NCBI RefSeq assembly: GCF_900107145.1
Contig: NZ_FNOW01000029.1
Location: 1-34,098 of the forward strand
From: Allochromatium warmingii
GTDB lineage: Bacteria; Pseudomonadota; Gammaproteobacteria; Chromatiales; Chromatiaceae
Direction: 5' to 3'
DNA: 34,098 nucleotides
The notes under the pieces: model-generated
What the model was told of the DNA's origin: nothing
Databases searched by the model: none
The model's input: only the letters and a program-made list of their open reading frames with translations
Shown here: piece by piece, positions 23,401 to 34,024 of the stretch
Numbering within the stretch: the first letter of the stretch is position 1
How the letters are laid out: each line of letters starts with the position of its first letter
Program-made: the position numbers and the translations under genes

Positions 23401-24661
23401 CAGTCAATGACGCATCCGCTTTGAGTCTGCGAATCCAGATATTCAGGTTCGCCAAGCGCGGCGGAAGTTGGGCAACCACAGCTTCAGCGGCATCGCGGCT
23501 GGGATGTAAGCTATGAATCAGCACATACCAAGGCCGACCTTGATAGCTTTCTTGCCGATAGTAATAAACGCTGGGAAGTAGGCTTTTACTATTCGCAGCA
23601 AATTCTTCCAGCGCCGCTAATTTATGAAAACCAATTAACTGCACACTGTAGGGCGTATCACCTGCCGTGATCGTTTGCGTTGGCGGTTCGCTTGCAGCGG
23701 GGAGTAATGTCGCGGTTGGCACTGCCGTGCTTTCAGATAACAGCTCGGCAGCGGGTGCTGATGTTGATTCAGGTATGGATTCAGCGGCTGGTGTTGGCGC
23801 AGCGGCGATCTCTGGATTCTCTGGGGTCAGCGTCGGCGCAGGTTCTGGCTCCGCAACCTGTGGCGCATTCGTTGCGGGTACAGCAGCGATCTCCGGCGAT
23901 AATGCAGCTTCGGCGGTCGGCTCGGGCACTTCAGATGCGACCAACTCAGGAGCCGATGTCGGCTCTGGCTCCAGCGCACGTTCAAGCGGCGCGAGATCTA
24001 GCGGCGTTTCGGGCGTGACGGTAAAACCGACCACATCCGCTGTCAGTCGTGGCTGTGGCTCCGGTTGGAGTTCCAGATTCAGATCCAGACGCGGCGAGCT
24101 GGTTTGCGCTTGCTCGTTCAGCCGTTCTATCGATTTGGAAATGCCCGCCAGTGCTGCCGAGAGCCGATCTAACTGCGCCCGCGTCTGGGGATCGGGTTCC
24201 TCGCGGGGTGCGGGATCGATCTGTTCCACCGTGCGCTGCAAATCGTGCATCTGTGTTTCGAGCACCGCTTGCGTGGTGTTGAGCCGGAGCAGAAAAAACA
24301 CCAGCGTTCCCACCACCAGCAGACTGAACACCAGCATCAGAATCGCCATCAGCGTGCTCTGATGTTTGAGGCGGGCATTGAGTTCATCGCGATGGGTCTG
24401 AAACGACCGCTGTAAACGTTGCGCGGTCTGTCGCCGATCATCGTCCACATCACCAATGCGGGCAATCAGCGCCGCTTCCAGCTTTTGTGTATCTTGACGA
24501 TGCTGATTCAGACTCGCCGCGATGCGGGCAATTTGCGTCGTCTGGGCTTTGAGATAGCGTTGCAGCGCCTCGCCCGCGTTACTGGAGCGTGAAGCATTGG
24601 CCGCTGGCGTAGCGTCAGCAGTCGGGGGCGGATTGGGCGCGGCGGGTGTGGTGTTGTCCAT
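23384..24661 (-). CDS. SPOR-domain inner-membrane protein
   Basis: 425 residues from the ATG at 24661; a TTG at 24703 would add 14 residues. The N-terminal cytoplasmic part (about 1-100) is helical with charged heptads. One membrane helix (about residues 103-126, MAILMLVFSLLVVGTLVFFL) leads to a periplasmic coil and a long Pro/Glu/Ala-rich linker. The C-terminal 75 residues form a SPOR domain (YSVQLIGFHKLAALEEFA, SYQGRPWYVLIHS). SPOR domains bind denuded glycan at the division septum, so a role in division or cell-wall metabolism like that of DamX or DedD is likely. It follows hisC on the same strand with a 92-base gap and may be in its transcript. Confidence 0.8.
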   Translation of the reverse strand: MDNTTPAAPNPPPTADATPAANASRSSNAGEALQRYLKAQTTQIARIAASLNQHRQDTQKLEAALIARIGDVDDDRRQTAQRLQRSFQTHRDELNARLKHQSTLMAILMLVFSLLVVGTLVFFLLRLNTTQAVLETQMHDLQRTVEQIDPAPREEPDPQTRAQLDRLSAALAGISKSIERLNEQAQTSSPRLDLNLELQPEPQPRLTADVVGFTVTPETPLDLAPLERALEPEPTSAPELVASEVPEPTAEAALSPEIAAVPATNAPQVAEPEPAPTLTPENPEIAAAPTPAAESIPESTSAPAAELLSESTAVPTATLLPAASEPPTQTITAGDTPYSVQLIGFHKLAALEEFAANSKSLLPSVYYYRQESYQGRPWYVLIHSLHPSRDAAEAVVAQLPPRLANLNIWIRRLKADASLTAVSSR

Positions 24662-24753
24662 CGAGTGTGTGAGATCTCGTTGCTCGGGCTGTGTCCCGCT
24701 CAAGCGGATATGCGCACCCGTTTAGCCGCAAGCGATCTAAACACAGGTGCCAT

Positions 24754-25851
24754 CTATCCAGCGCAGTCAGGCGCAACCAATAACGCAGTCAGCGCCCGCA
24801 CCAACGCTGCGTTCTCTTCGGGCATGCCGACCGTGAGCCGCAGACAATCCGTGAGTAGCGGATGTGCGCCATCCAGATTTTTGATGAGAATACCAGCCTG
24901 TTTCAGTCCTGCGAATAACGCGCCAGCCTGTCCGGTCGGCACCCGCGTGAGGATGAAATTGGCTTCACTGGGATACGGATGCAGCCCGGCAATCTGATTC
25001 AGCGCATCCTGTAGTCGCGTCCGTTCGGCACGAATGGCCTGCGTTTGTTCATCAAAGACGGCTTTATGCTGGAGCGCAAAGGTCGCCGAGACTTGCGTTA
25101 AGACATTGATATTATAGGGTAAGCGCACCTTGTCGATTTCGGCCAGCCAATCCGCTGGCCCCACCAGATAACCGAGTCTTAACCCAGCTAATCCCATTTT
25201 AGACACGGTGCGCATCACTAGCAGATTGTCCCAATCGCCGACTAATCCCATAAAACTGGCATCAGTAAAGGGCGCGTAGGCTTCATCGACAATCACCAGA
25301 CCGGGCGCGGCTTCAATAATCCGCACCAGATCATCGGCATCAAAACGATTGCCGGTCGGATTATTCGGATAAGCGAGATAAATCAGCGTCGGTTGTTCGC
25401 GCTCAATGGCTTCGAGCATCGCCGGCAGATTGATCGAGAAATCCTCGGCTTGCAGCGGCACGCCAATATAATCCATCGCGGCAAATAGTCCGATCATCCG
25501 GTACATAACAAAGCCCGGATCGACCGAGAGAATTTTGCGCCCGGGCGCGGCGACTGCGAGCGCCAGCAATTGAATCAATTCATCCGAGCCGTTGCCCAGC
25601 AACACGCCCATGTCATCGGGAATCGCCATCGCCTCGCGCAGTGCCGCTTGCAGCGCCCGCCCCTGCGGATCAGGATAGCGATTGAGTTCCAGCCCGCGCA
25701 GGCTGTCCAGCCACGCAGCTTGGAGCGATTCCGGCCAGGTGTAGGGATTTTCCATCGCGTCGAGCTTAATCAGTCCGTTGGATTCGGGGACGTGATAGGC
25801 CGTGAGCGCACGGATTTCGGGACGAATCAACGCAGCGAGACGGGCGTTCAT
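24754..25851 (-). CDS. hisC: Histidinol-phosphate aminotransferase
   Basis: 365 residues from the ATG at 25851, which overlaps the hisD stop (ATGA). It is a fold-type I PLP enzyme: [22 protein letters not shown], the cofactor Asp in [11 protein letters not shown], and the Schiff-base lysine in [13 protein letters not shown]. The FILTRVPTG motif and the C-terminal arginine region ([13 protein letters not shown]) are as in HisC. It makes histidinol phosphate from imidazole acetol phosphate and glutamate in the cytosol. Together with hisG and hisD it forms the early-gene part of the histidine pathway in this cluster; the remaining his genes are elsewhere. Confidence 0.97.
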   Translation of the reverse strand: MNARLAALIRPEIRALTAYHVPESNGLIKLDAMENPYTWPESLQAAWLDSLRGLELNRYPDPQGRALQAALREAMAIPDDMGVLLGNGSDELIQLLALAVAAPGRKILSVDPGFVMYRMIGLFAAMDYIGVPLQAEDFSINLPAMLEAIEREQPTLIYLAYPNNPTGNRFDADDLVRIIEAAPGLVIVDEAYAPFTDASFMGLVGDWDNLLVMRTVSKMGLAGLRLGYLVGPADWLAEIDKVRLPYNINVLTQVSATFALQHKAVFDEQTQAIRAERTRLQDALNQIAGLHPYPSEANFILTRVPTGQAGALFAGLKQAGILIKNLDGAHPLLTDCLRLTVGMPEENAALVRALTALLVAPDCAG

Positions 25852-27155
25852 GGCGCACACTCGCCGCGATATTCAGCCGAACGGGCGTGCGCCGTCAGCC
25901 CTTCACCACGCGCCAGCACCGAAGCGGTTTGGGCTAATCGCGCCGAACCAGCGGCTGAGGCCAGAATCAGGCTAGAGCGTTTTTGAAAATCATAGACGCC
26001 GAGCGGCGAGGAAAACCGCGCCGTGCGCGAGGTCGGCAGAACATGATTCGGGCCGGCGCAATAATCGCCGAGTGCTTCAGCGGTATAGCGCCCCATGAAA
26101 ATCGCGCCCGCGTGCCGAATGCGCCCGACGATGGCTTCGGGATCGGCCACCGAGAGTTCTAAATGCTCAGGTGCGATCTGATTAGCAACGGCGATGGCGT
26201 CATCCAGATCGCGGGCGAAAATCAGTGCCCCGCGTGCGCGTAACGCCGCTTCGATAATCGGAGCGCGTTCCAGCGTCGGCAGCAGCCGCTCGATGCTTGC
26301 GGCGACCTGATCGAGAAAGGCCGCATCCCAACTGACGAGGATCGACTGCGCATCCTCGTCGTGTTCAGCTTGCGAGAACAGATCCATCGCAATCCAATCG
26401 GGATCGGTCGCGCCGTCGCAGATCACCAGAATTTCAGACGGGCCGGCCACCATGTCGATGCCGACCTGACCGAATACGGCACGTTTCGCGGTGGCGACAT
26501 AGATATTGCCCGGGCCGACGATCTTATCAACGCCCGGAATGGTCGCGGTGCCATAAGCGAGCGCGGCCACCGCTTGTGCGCCACCAATCGCAAACGCCCG
26601 ATCTACCCCGGCAACATGCGCAGCAGCTAACACCAATTCGTTTAATTCCCCATCTGGCGTCGGCACCACCATGATGAGTTCCCCCACACCCGCGACCTTC
26701 GCCGGAATTGCGTTCATCAGCACCGAAGATGGATAAGCCGCTTTGCCGCCGGGTACATAGAGTCCAGCGCGATCCAGTGGCGTCACCTGCTGCCCGAGCA
26801 AGGTGCCATCGGCATCGCGGTAGCTCCAGCCGCTGAGTTTCTGATGTTCAGCATACGTGCGGATGCGCTCGGCGGCGGCGTCAAGCGCCTGACGCTGCGC
26901 GGCGGGGATGGTGTGCCACGCCTGTTCGAGACGCGCACGCGGCAGTTCGAGATCAGCGGGTGTCGTCGGTGTCCAGCGATCAAAGCGCGTAGTGTATTCA
27001 AGCAGCGCCGCATCGCCCTGCGTGCGCACCGCACGCAGAATCTCGGCGACAATCTGCTGCACACGATCATCGGAAACCGATTCCCAAGCCAGCAGCGCGG
27101 CGAGACGGTCGGCAAAGTCTGGGTCTGAAGTAGAGAGACGTTGAAGCATGGTCAC
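25848..27155 (-). CDS. hisD: Histidinol dehydrogenase
   Basis: 435 residues from a GTG at 27155, with GAGG 11 bases upstream; an ATG at 27149 is also possible. Recognisable parts: [51 protein letters not shown] (NAD and substrate region), [11 protein letters not shown] (zinc-binding Gln and His), APEHLELS, and [20 protein letters not shown]. It oxidises histidinol to histidine by two NAD-dependent steps. It is followed directly by hisC with overlapping codons. hisG lies upstream but is separated from it by a nuclease-like gene, which is an unusual interruption. Confidence 0.97.
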   Translation of the reverse strand: MTMLQRLSTSDPDFADRLAALLAWESVSDDRVQQIVAEILRAVRTQGDAALLEYTTRFDRWTPTTPADLELPRARLEQAWHTIPAAQRQALDAAAERIRTYAEHQKLSGWSYRDADGTLLGQQVTPLDRAGLYVPGGKAAYPSSVLMNAIPAKVAGVGELIMVVPTPDGELNELVLAAAHVAGVDRAFAIGGAQAVAALAYGTATIPGVDKIVGPGNIYVATAKRAVFGQVGIDMVAGPSEILVICDGATDPDWIAMDLFSQAEHDEDAQSILVSWDAAFLDQVAASIERLLPTLERAPIIEAALRARGALIFARDLDDAIAVANQIAPEHLELSVADPEAIVGRIRHAGAIFMGRYTAEALGDYCAGPNHVLPTSRTARFSSPLGVYDFQKRSSLILASAAGSARLAQTASVLARGEGLTAHARSAEYRGECAP

Positions 27156-27218
27156 GGCAATAAAATCCTCAATCGAGAACGGGTGCGTGCAATCGGTGCC
27201 GGTTTGAACGCGAGCTGA

Positions 27219-27731
27219 TTACCACTCTTTCGGGTTAAAACGTGCGTCATTGCGGATCAAAATTGCCTCACCGCTTTGCGCGAGCACAAATAATCCCTGG
27301 CGATACGCATAGCGAGCGACTTCATCAGGTAGCACCATCGCCGCGACCGCGCCCATCAGTCGATAATCAGCAAAGCGCGGATAACAGCGTTTAAACCGTG
27401 CGAGCCGCGACAGATGTTCTTGCACATCCTCAATCGTTAGCCGACTTTTGCACTCGACCGCAATCGCATGTATAGCGTTGGTGACCATCAAATCAATTTC
27501 CATATCTTCTTGACCCGTGTCATCAATCACCACCAGATCACGCATCACATAATGGACATCTAAACCCCGAGCGCGAAATAAGCGTAATACCGCCGGGCGC
27601 ACCATTTCCTCGACGAATTCAAGGTGATGATACCAATTCCCAAAGCTGTTGCTTAATTCACGGACAACGCGGCTGGTTTCTTGAATGTCTTGATGCGTTG
27701 CTTGGAATAGTCTATCTATTTCTATAGACAT
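27219..27731 (-). CDS. PD-(D/E)XK nuclease-like protein of unknown role
   Basis: 170 residues. The C-terminal half shows a PD-(D/E)XK core: EIDLMV with D80, then AIAVECKSRLTIEDVQEHL with E93 and K95. An acidic helix precedes it (LEFVEEMVRPAVLRLF), and strands follow (LMGAVAAMVLP, GLFVLAQSGEAILIRN). Proteins of this kind occur in many copies in cyanobacteria and purple bacteria and are of unknown function; the DUF3782-like family is my best match but unverified. The start at 27731 has no ribosome site. A CATAAT lies directly upstream, so the mRNA may be leaderless. It is inserted between hisG and hisD on the same strand. Confidence 0.8.
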   Translation of the reverse strand: MSIEIDRLFQATHQDIQETSRVVRELSNSFGNWYHHLEFVEEMVRPAVLRLFRARGLDVHYVMRDLVVIDDTGQEDMEIDLMVTNAIHAIAVECKSRLTIEDVQEHLSRLARFKRCYPRFADYRLMGAVAAMVLPDEVARYAYRQGLFVLAQSGEAILIRNDARFNPKEW

Positions 27732-27787
27732 ATATTATGGGAATCGTTATCCAGTCTTTTGAAATTTGTAGTCACAGAGCAAATTCG

Positions 27788-27802
27788 AGATGCCTTGCAT
27801 CT
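27788..27802. promoter_or_regulatory. Palindrome upstream of the nuclease-like gene
   Basis: AGATGC-CTT-GCATCT is a perfect 6-bp inverted repeat 57 bases before the start codon. It could be an operator or a short hairpin. No regulator is known. Confidence 0.3.
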
Positions 27803-27851
27803 TGATAGGTTGTTGACATAGATACCTCGCCTGAGTATTAGATGAACGCGG

Positions 27852-28496
27852 TCAACGGTTAGCCACCGCTTCACGCAAACAGGCTAATAACGCAGTCACG
27901 GCTTCATGCTTCATTTTCCACGCTGCCTTATTGACTACCAGACGTGAGCTAATATCAGCGATCTGTTCCAGCGGCACTAAACCATTAGCTTTGAGTGTAT
28001 TGCCGCTCTCGACTAAATCCACAATCAAATCCGCCAGCCCAACCAATGGCGCCAGCTCCATTGAACCGTAGAGCTTAATAATCTCGACCTGCTGGCCTTT
28101 GGCGGCAAAATAGCGTTCTGCCGAATGCACATATTTGGTGGCAATCCGCAGACGGCGCGGGCCAGGGTCAGGTGTCTGCGGACGGCCTGCGACCATCAAC
28201 CGACAGCGAGCGATGTTCAAATCGAGTGGCTCGTAGAGTCCCTCGCCGCCGTGCTCTAACAGCACATCTTTCCCCGCTACGCCCACATCAGCCGCGCCAT
28301 ATTGCACATAGGTCGGCACATCGCTGGCGCGAATGATGACGAACTTCACCAGCGGATGCGAGGTATCCAGAATCAGCTTGCGGCTGGTTTCGGGATCGTC
28401 GAGCGGCGTGATGCCAGCATGAGCCAGCAGCGGCAGCGTTTGCTCAAAAATACGGCCTTTTGACAGCGCAATCGTTAAGGGGACAGTGAGATTCAT
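27852..28496 (-). CDS. hisG: ATP phosphoribosyltransferase, short form
   Basis: 214 residues from the ATG at 28496, 4 bases after the murA stop. An upstream in-frame extension overlaps murA and is rejected. It has the catalytic half of His[62 protein letters not shown], and [19 protein letters not shown] (the PRPP loop region). It ends at about 210 residues without the C-terminal regulatory domain of the long form, so it belongs to the short form that needs HisZ for activity. It catalyses the first step of histidine synthesis. It is probably cotranscribed with murA. Confidence 0.96.
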   Translation of the reverse strand: MNLTVPLTIALSKGRIFEQTLPLLAHAGITPLDDPETSRKLILDTSHPLVKFVIIRASDVPTYVQYGAADVGVAGKDVLLEHGGEGLYEPLDLNIARCRLMVAGRPQTPDPGPRRLRIATKYVHSAERYFAAKGQQVEIIKLYGSMELAPLVGLADLIVDLVESGNTLKANGLVPLEQIADISSRLVVNKAAWKMKHEAVTALLACLREAVANR

Positions 28497-28500
28497 GCAG

Positions 28501-29862
<1,362 letters not shown>

Positions 29863-29873
29863 TCAGAATTGGG

Positions 29874-30197
29874 CTATGCGTCGGCTAACAGCCAGACATC
29901 GCCCAGATTGGAGAGCGCCGCAAGTCGCTGCAACGACTCGGGCAGATGGGTATAGGTCAAACGCAAGCCGCTGGCCTGCGCACAGTCGAGCCACTCTAAC
30001 AACAGCGCCAGCCCAGCACTATTCGCCCGCTCGATAGCCGCCAAATCAACCAGAATCTCGGTCTGGCTGTGGGCTAACGCGGTGTGCAACAGCGTCTCAC
30101 CCTCTACGGCCAGCCGCGCTACAGTATCAAAATCCAGCACCCCGCTCAGTGTCCAGCGACCGGCATCGGGCGCACTCAAACGGGCGGGCGGATTCAC
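29874..30197 (-). CDS. mlaB: STAS-domain protein MlaB
   Basis: 107 residues from a GTG that overlaps the mlaC stop (GTGA), with GAGG 6 bases upstream. It is a single STAS domain. WTLSGVLDFDTVARLAVEGE opens it; the central loop reads AAIERANSAGLALLLEWLD, in which the Ser-Ala-Gly motif normally carries the regulatory Ser or Thr. MlaB binds the MlaF ATPase and is needed for its stability and activity. Length and position at the end of the mla operon are typical. It is followed by a 101-base gap before murA. Confidence 0.92.
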   Translation of the reverse strand: MNPPARLSAPDAGRWTLSGVLDFDTVARLAVEGETLLHTALAHSQTEILVDLAAIERANSAGLALLLEWLDCAQASGLRLTYTHLPESLQRLAALSNLGDVWLLADA

Positions 30198-30814
30198 TCT
30201 TGACCTCGGCGGTTCATATCTGTCAATTGCGCAATCAGCCCATCAATGCCACTTTGCCGAATTGTTGTCGCAAAACTGGTACGATAATTACCGACTAAAC
30301 TGGCGTTGTTAATCACCACATCAAAGACTTTCCAGCCGCTATCAGCTTTGTGCATCCGATAATCAACCGGAATCGGCACCGCGCCGGAATCTTGCACTTC
30401 TGTTGCAACCGTCACCATTGTTGGGCGATTGCCGGGCTTAGATGGAAGATAATTGATTTTCTGCCCGGAATAACTCAACAGTGAGCGAGCATAGGTGCGA
30501 ATTAGCACCTGCTTAAAGCCATTGACTAATTGACGTTGCTGATCCGCCGTTGCTTGACGCCAATATTGACCCACTGCGCCCTGCGTAATCCGCTCGAAAT
30601 CAAAATGGGGAAGCACAGTTGATTCGACCAGCCCATAAATCAGTGCCGGATTGCGTTCAATTTCAGCGCGGCGCATTTCGAGTAGATGAATCATCCGCTC
30701 AGCGGTGCGCTGCACCAAGGCAGTCGCTTCATCAGTTGCCGCGAATAAGGTACCGCTCCACAACAGCGGCACTAATAATAGAAACGATAGAAAAACGTGA
30801 CGTTGCTGAACCAT
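30194..30814 (-). CDS. mlaC: Periplasmic phospholipid carrier MlaC
   Basis: 206 residues. A signal peptide (VFLSFLLLVPLLWSGTLFA, cut before ATDEA) is followed by the MlaC/Ttg2D fold: VLPHFDFERITQGAVGQYWR, VNGFKQVLIRTYARSLLSYS, VPIPVDYRMHK, GWKVFDVVINNASLVGNYR. MlaC shuttles glycerophospholipids across the periplasm between the outer-membrane MlaA complex and the inner-membrane MlaFEDB complex. Its ATG overlaps the mlaD stop by one base (TAATG), and mlaB overlaps its end by 4. mlaA is not in the window, as is usual. Confidence 0.97.
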   Translation of the reverse strand: MVQQRHVFLSFLLLVPLLWSGTLFAATDEATALVQRTAERMIHLLEMRRAEIERNPALIYGLVESTVLPHFDFERITQGAVGQYWRQATADQQRQLVNGFKQVLIRTYARSLLSYSGQKINYLPSKPGNRPTMVTVATEVQDSGAVPIPVDYRMHKADSGWKVFDVVINNASLVGNYRTSFATTIRQSGIDGLIAQLTDMNRRGQE

Positions 30815-31281
30815 TAGCCGCTTTCACCTGCTTTTTTAAAGAGAAATTGTCCGATCATCTGTTCCAGCAACAGTGCCGATTGCGTATTGGTGATGGTATC
30901 GCCATCGCGCAACACGTCAGGACTGCCGCCCGGTTCCAGACCAATATACTGCTCACCGAGTAGACCGGATGTAAAGATATTGGCGAAGGTATCATCAGGC
31001 AGCGTATTAACCGTTGCATCAATCCGCAATGCAACGACCGCTTCATAGGTCGCCGCGTCAAAGCGAATCGACTCAACACGCCCAATTCGCACCCCAGCAA
31101 TCGCGACCGGGGCGCGTACTTTGAGACTGCCAATATTCGTAAAGCGTGCTTGGAGTACGTAGCCGTTATTACTGCTTTTGAGGTTGAAATTACTCACCTG
31201 CATGGCGAGAAAAAACAGCGCCACCAGCCCGAGCGCCACGAAGGTTCCAACCAGTAATTCAATATTGCGTCGTTTAGGCAT
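30814..31281 (-). CDS. mlaD: MCE-domain protein MlaD
   Basis: 155 residues. An N-terminal membrane anchor (LVGTFVALGLVALFFLAMQV) is followed by a single MCE domain (about residues 40-120: YVLQARFTNIGSLKVRAPVA, IAGVRIGRVESIRF, then FTSGLLGEQYIGLEPGGSP) and a helical tail. MlaD forms a hexameric ring on the periplasmic face of the MlaFEDB transporter. The one-base gap to mlaE and the overlap with mlaC show a compact operon. The tail (LLLEQMIGQFLFKKAGES) is slightly shorter than in E. coli. Confidence 0.97.
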   Translation of the reverse strand: MPKRRNIELLVGTFVALGLVALFFLAMQVSNFNLKSSNNGYVLQARFTNIGSLKVRAPVAIAGVRIGRVESIRFDAATYEAVVALRIDATVNTLPDDTFANIFTSGLLGEQYIGLEPGGSPDVLRDGDTITNTQSALLLEQMIGQFLFKKAGESG

Positions 31282-31282
31282 G

Positions 31283-32065
31283 TCAGCCGTCTCCGAACAT
31301 CAGCGCCGTCAAAACAAAATCTAATCCCAGCACCACCAACGCGGCATGAACAACGGCCCGCGTTGTCGAGCGACTCACGCCCTCAGCGGTCGGCACCGCA
31401 TCATAGCCCTGAAACAGCGCAATCCAAGTCACCACCACCCCAAACGCCAGACTTTTAATCACGCCATTGATTAAATCTTCATCAAAGTCGATCTTCGCCT
31501 GCATTTGACTCCAGTACGCGCCCTCATCGACCCCCAGCAACCCGACGCCAACAAAATAGCCGCCCAGCACGCCAACGGCGCTAAAAATAGCCGCCAACAG
31601 CGGCATCGCCAGCACACCGCCGACAAAACGCGGCACCAGAATGCGCCGCACTGGATCGACAGCCATCATTTCCAGCCCTGCAAGCTGCTCGGTGGCTTTC
31701 ATCAAGCCAATCTCGGCCGTCAGCGCAGACCCAGCACGTCCGGCGACCAGCAGCGCCGTGACCACTGGGCCGAGTTCGCGCACCAACGACGCCGCGACCA
31801 TGACGCCCAAACTCTCAGCCGCCCCGAACTGCGAAAGCACATAATAGCCCTGCAATCCCAGCACCATGCCGACAAATAAGCCTGAGATGCCGATGATTAA
31901 CAGCGACAGCACCCCGATATTAAAGAGCTGCTCCGCGAGTAAACGCGGACGCCGTAGCACCTCGCCCAGACCCAGCAAAATTGAGAGCAGCAGCACATGA
32001 CCGCGCCCGAGTCGTTCTAGGGCTTCGAGTACGCCGCGTCCGAGTCGCGCCACTGCATCGCGCAT
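31283..32065 (-). CDS. mlaE: Phospholipid ABC permease MlaE
   Basis: 260 residues from the ATG at 32065, which overlaps the mlaF stop (TGATG); a TTG at 32068 is possible but unlikely. It has the MlaE family pattern: LSLLIIGISGLFVGMVLGLQ, SLVRELGPVVTALLVAGR, AGSALTAEIGLMKATEQLAG, LEMMAVDPVRRILVPRFVGG, with five or six membrane segments. It is the membrane part of the Mla complex that moves phospholipid between inner membrane and MlaD. It works with the MlaF ATPase. Length is as in E. coli. Confidence 0.97.
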   Translation of the reverse strand: MRDAVARLGRGVLEALERLGRGHVLLLSILLGLGEVLRRPRLLAEQLFNIGVLSLLIIGISGLFVGMVLGLQGYYVLSQFGAAESLGVMVAASLVRELGPVVTALLVAGRAGSALTAEIGLMKATEQLAGLEMMAVDPVRRILVPRFVGGVLAMPLLAAIFSAVGVLGGYFVGVGLLGVDEGAYWSQMQAKIDFDEDLINGVIKSLAFGVVVTWIALFQGYDAVPTAEGVSRSTTRAVVHAALVVLGLDFVLTALMFGDG

Positions 32066-32907
32066 CAACGCGCCCTCCGCATCCGCAAATCTGCCGCTAA
32101 GGACGGGGCCGGATAGTGAAAATGCACCGGCCCATCAGGTAAACCATCCATAAATTGCCGCACCCACGCCGCGTGATCGGCCGCGAGCGCATCCGGCGTG
32201 CCCTGAGCGACAACCCGCCCCTCAAAAATGACATACAGATAATCAGCTATTTGCGCTGTTTCATGTACATCATGTGATACCAGAATACTGGTCAAACCCG
32301 AAGCATCATTGAGCTGGCGAATCAGCGCCGTCAGCATTCCCATTGAAATCGGATCCTGACCTGTAAACGGCTCATCATAGAGAATCATCATCGGATCGAG
32401 CGCAATCGCCCGCGCCAAGGCCACCCGCCGCGCCATGCCGCCCGACAGCTCGGCGGGCATTAAATCCCGCGCCCCGCGCAAACCGACCGCTTCTAGTTTG
32501 AGCAGCACCAGCTTGCGCACCAGCGTTGGACTGAGATTAGTATGTTCGCGCAGTGGATAGGCGACATTCTCGAACACACTGAGATCCGTCAGCAGCGCAC
32601 CCGACTGAAACAACATGCCCATGCGCTGCCGCAATTGGAACAATTCCGCCTGCGTCAGCTGCGTCACATCCTGACCAGCAACACGAATCGTTCCCGAATC
32701 AGGATGTAATTGACCCGTGATCAGCTTAAGCAGAGTGGTTTTGCCGGTGCCGCTTGGCCCCATCACCGCCGTGACTGTGCCGCGCCGGATGTCAAGATCA
32801 AGCTGGTCGAAGATGATCCGCTCGCCGCGCCGAAAACACAGATCGCGGATTTCGACGAGCATCTCTGAGTCAGGCGATGGTTCGGCGTGTTGACCAGACA
32901 TTTGCAT
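32065..32907 (-). CDS. mlaF: Phospholipid ABC transporter ATPase MlaF
   Basis: 280 residues from the ATG at 32907; an internal ATG at 32901 or one near residue 16 is possible, as no strong ribosome site is seen. Motifs: Walker A GPSGTGKTTLLKL, Q loop in GMLFQSGALLTDLSVFENVA, signature LSGGMARRVALARAIAL, Walker B MILYDEPFTGQDP, and switch His in LVSHDVHE. It powers the Mla system, which keeps phospholipid out of the outer leaflet of the outer membrane. It heads the operon mlaF-E-D-C-B. A 99-base gap separates it from ppsR upstream; a weak -10-like TATATT lies at 32917-32922. Confidence 0.97.
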   Translation of the reverse strand: MQMSGQHAEPSPDSEMLVEIRDLCFRRGERIIFDQLDLDIRRGTVTAVMGPSGTGKTTLLKLITGQLHPDSGTIRVAGQDVTQLTQAELFQLRQRMGMLFQSGALLTDLSVFENVAYPLREHTNLSPTLVRKLVLLKLEAVGLRGARDLMPAELSGGMARRVALARAIALDPMMILYDEPFTGQDPISMGMLTALIRQLNDASGLTSILVSHDVHETAQIADYLYVIFEGRVVAQGTPDALAADHAAWVRQFMDGLPDGPVHFHYPAPSLAADLRMRRAR

Positions 32908-33006
32908 GTATAGAGTAATATAAACGCTTCATTTTCGTCTTCTCGGCGCGGGAGCGTCAAGTTTACACGGATAAATCATGCTGAAGCGATCGGCAATCTG
33001 TCATGC

Positions 33007-33846
33007 TCACTCGACTAAAACAGCATGGCAGTCATCTTCCTGCGACTCTTTGAGTGCTTTGACAATCTGTGAGGAAATTTCCTCAATTGATTGCGAAGTT
33101 GTATTTAGCACGGGCGCTTGCAAGCGTTTATAAATCTGATGCGCCATACGAATATCATCTTGGCAGCGTTTTAGCGACGCATAAGGACTCCCCGGACGAC
33201 GTTCCTCACGAATAAGCTGCAACCGCTGTGGGTCAATCGTGAGCGCAAATAATTTATGCTGACAATCATAAAGCAATTGCGGCACATCACCACGCTCAAA
33301 ATCTTCTTCTGTAATCGGATAATTTGCTGCACGTAAACCATAATGCATTGCTAAATACAAACAAGTCGGCGTTTTACCGGAACGTGACACCCCTGTGAGC
33401 ACCACATCAGCGCGATGAAAATTATCAGGTCGTATGCCGTCATCATTTGACATAGCAAAATTAATCGCTTCAATGCGCTTAGTATAATAACTCGGCTTTG
33501 TAATTGCATGACTGCGACCTGCTTTGAGGCTTGGTGGCACGCCTAATTCGCGAGCCAACGGATCGACGAATACTTCAAATAACTCGACATAAAAACAATT
33601 ACCATTTTTGAGAATAGAGCGAATACCATCGTCAATCATTGTCGCAAAAACAATTGGCCGCGCTCCATCGCGCTCCGCTGCTTCTTGCATGCGCTGCGTC
33701 AACGCCTTAGCGCGTAATTCCGTATTGATATACGGCATATAAACCTGCTCAAACTCGACGGTATCGAATTGCGAGAGCAGACTATGACCAAGTGTTTCAG
33801 CCGTAATGCCAGTGCTTTCAGAGACAAAAAAAACGGTGCGGTTCAT
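33007..33846 (-). CDS. ppsR: PEP synthase regulatory protein (bifunctional kinase and phosphorylase)
   Basis: 279 residues. It is the PpsR/DUF299 family: RTVFFVSESTGITAETLGHS at the start, FEVFVDPLARELG, then the P-loop-like LTGVSRSGKTPTCLYLAMHY and YGLRAANYPI, with a RMAHQIYKRL tail. PpsR turns PEP synthase off by ADP-dependent phosphorylation of a threonine and on again by phosphate-dependent removal. The ppsA gene is often the divergent neighbour, but here the region beyond the start leads to an rRNA operon end instead. The start is near-certain from the conserved first residues. It has no strong ribosome site. Confidence 0.95.
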   Translation of the reverse strand: MNRTVFFVSESTGITAETLGHSLLSQFDTVEFEQVYMPYINTELRAKALTQRMQEAAERDGARPIVFATMIDDGIRSILKNGNCFYVELFEVFVDPLARELGVPPSLKAGRSHAITKPSYYTKRIEAINFAMSNDDGIRPDNFHRADVVLTGVSRSGKTPTCLYLAMHYGLRAANYPITEEDFERGDVPQLLYDCQHKLFALTIDPQRLQLIREERRPGSPYASLKRCQDDIRMAHQIYKRLQAPVLNTTSQSIEEISSQIVKALKESQEDDCHAVLVE

Positions 33847-33981
33847 AATTCAATTAGCAAGCGATTTGAATAACGTGAGGGGGCAATGAGCATAACAGTA
33901 TGCCACTGCCGCCAACTTGCAGCGCAACACAAAAGCACAATGTAAAGAATTGATAGAAGAAAATCAGAAACGCAGAAAGCC

Positions 33982-34015
33982 AAAACCCCCACCTTCTTTC
34001 GGAGGCAGGGGTTTT
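33982..34015 (-). terminator. Intrinsic terminator of the rRNA operon
   Basis: On the minus strand AAAACCCCTGCCTCC pairs with GG-GGTGGGGGTTTT through a short loop, followed by a T run. It sits 10 bases after the 5S rRNA end, the usual place for an rRNA operon terminator. Confidence 0.9.
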
Positions 34016-34024
34016 GAGGAAGAG

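Noticed and set aside
23667-24362. 231-residue plus-strand frame opposite the SPOR gene
   Set aside because: Ser/Gly/Ala repeats are the complement of the Pro/Glu/Ala linker of the SPOR protein.
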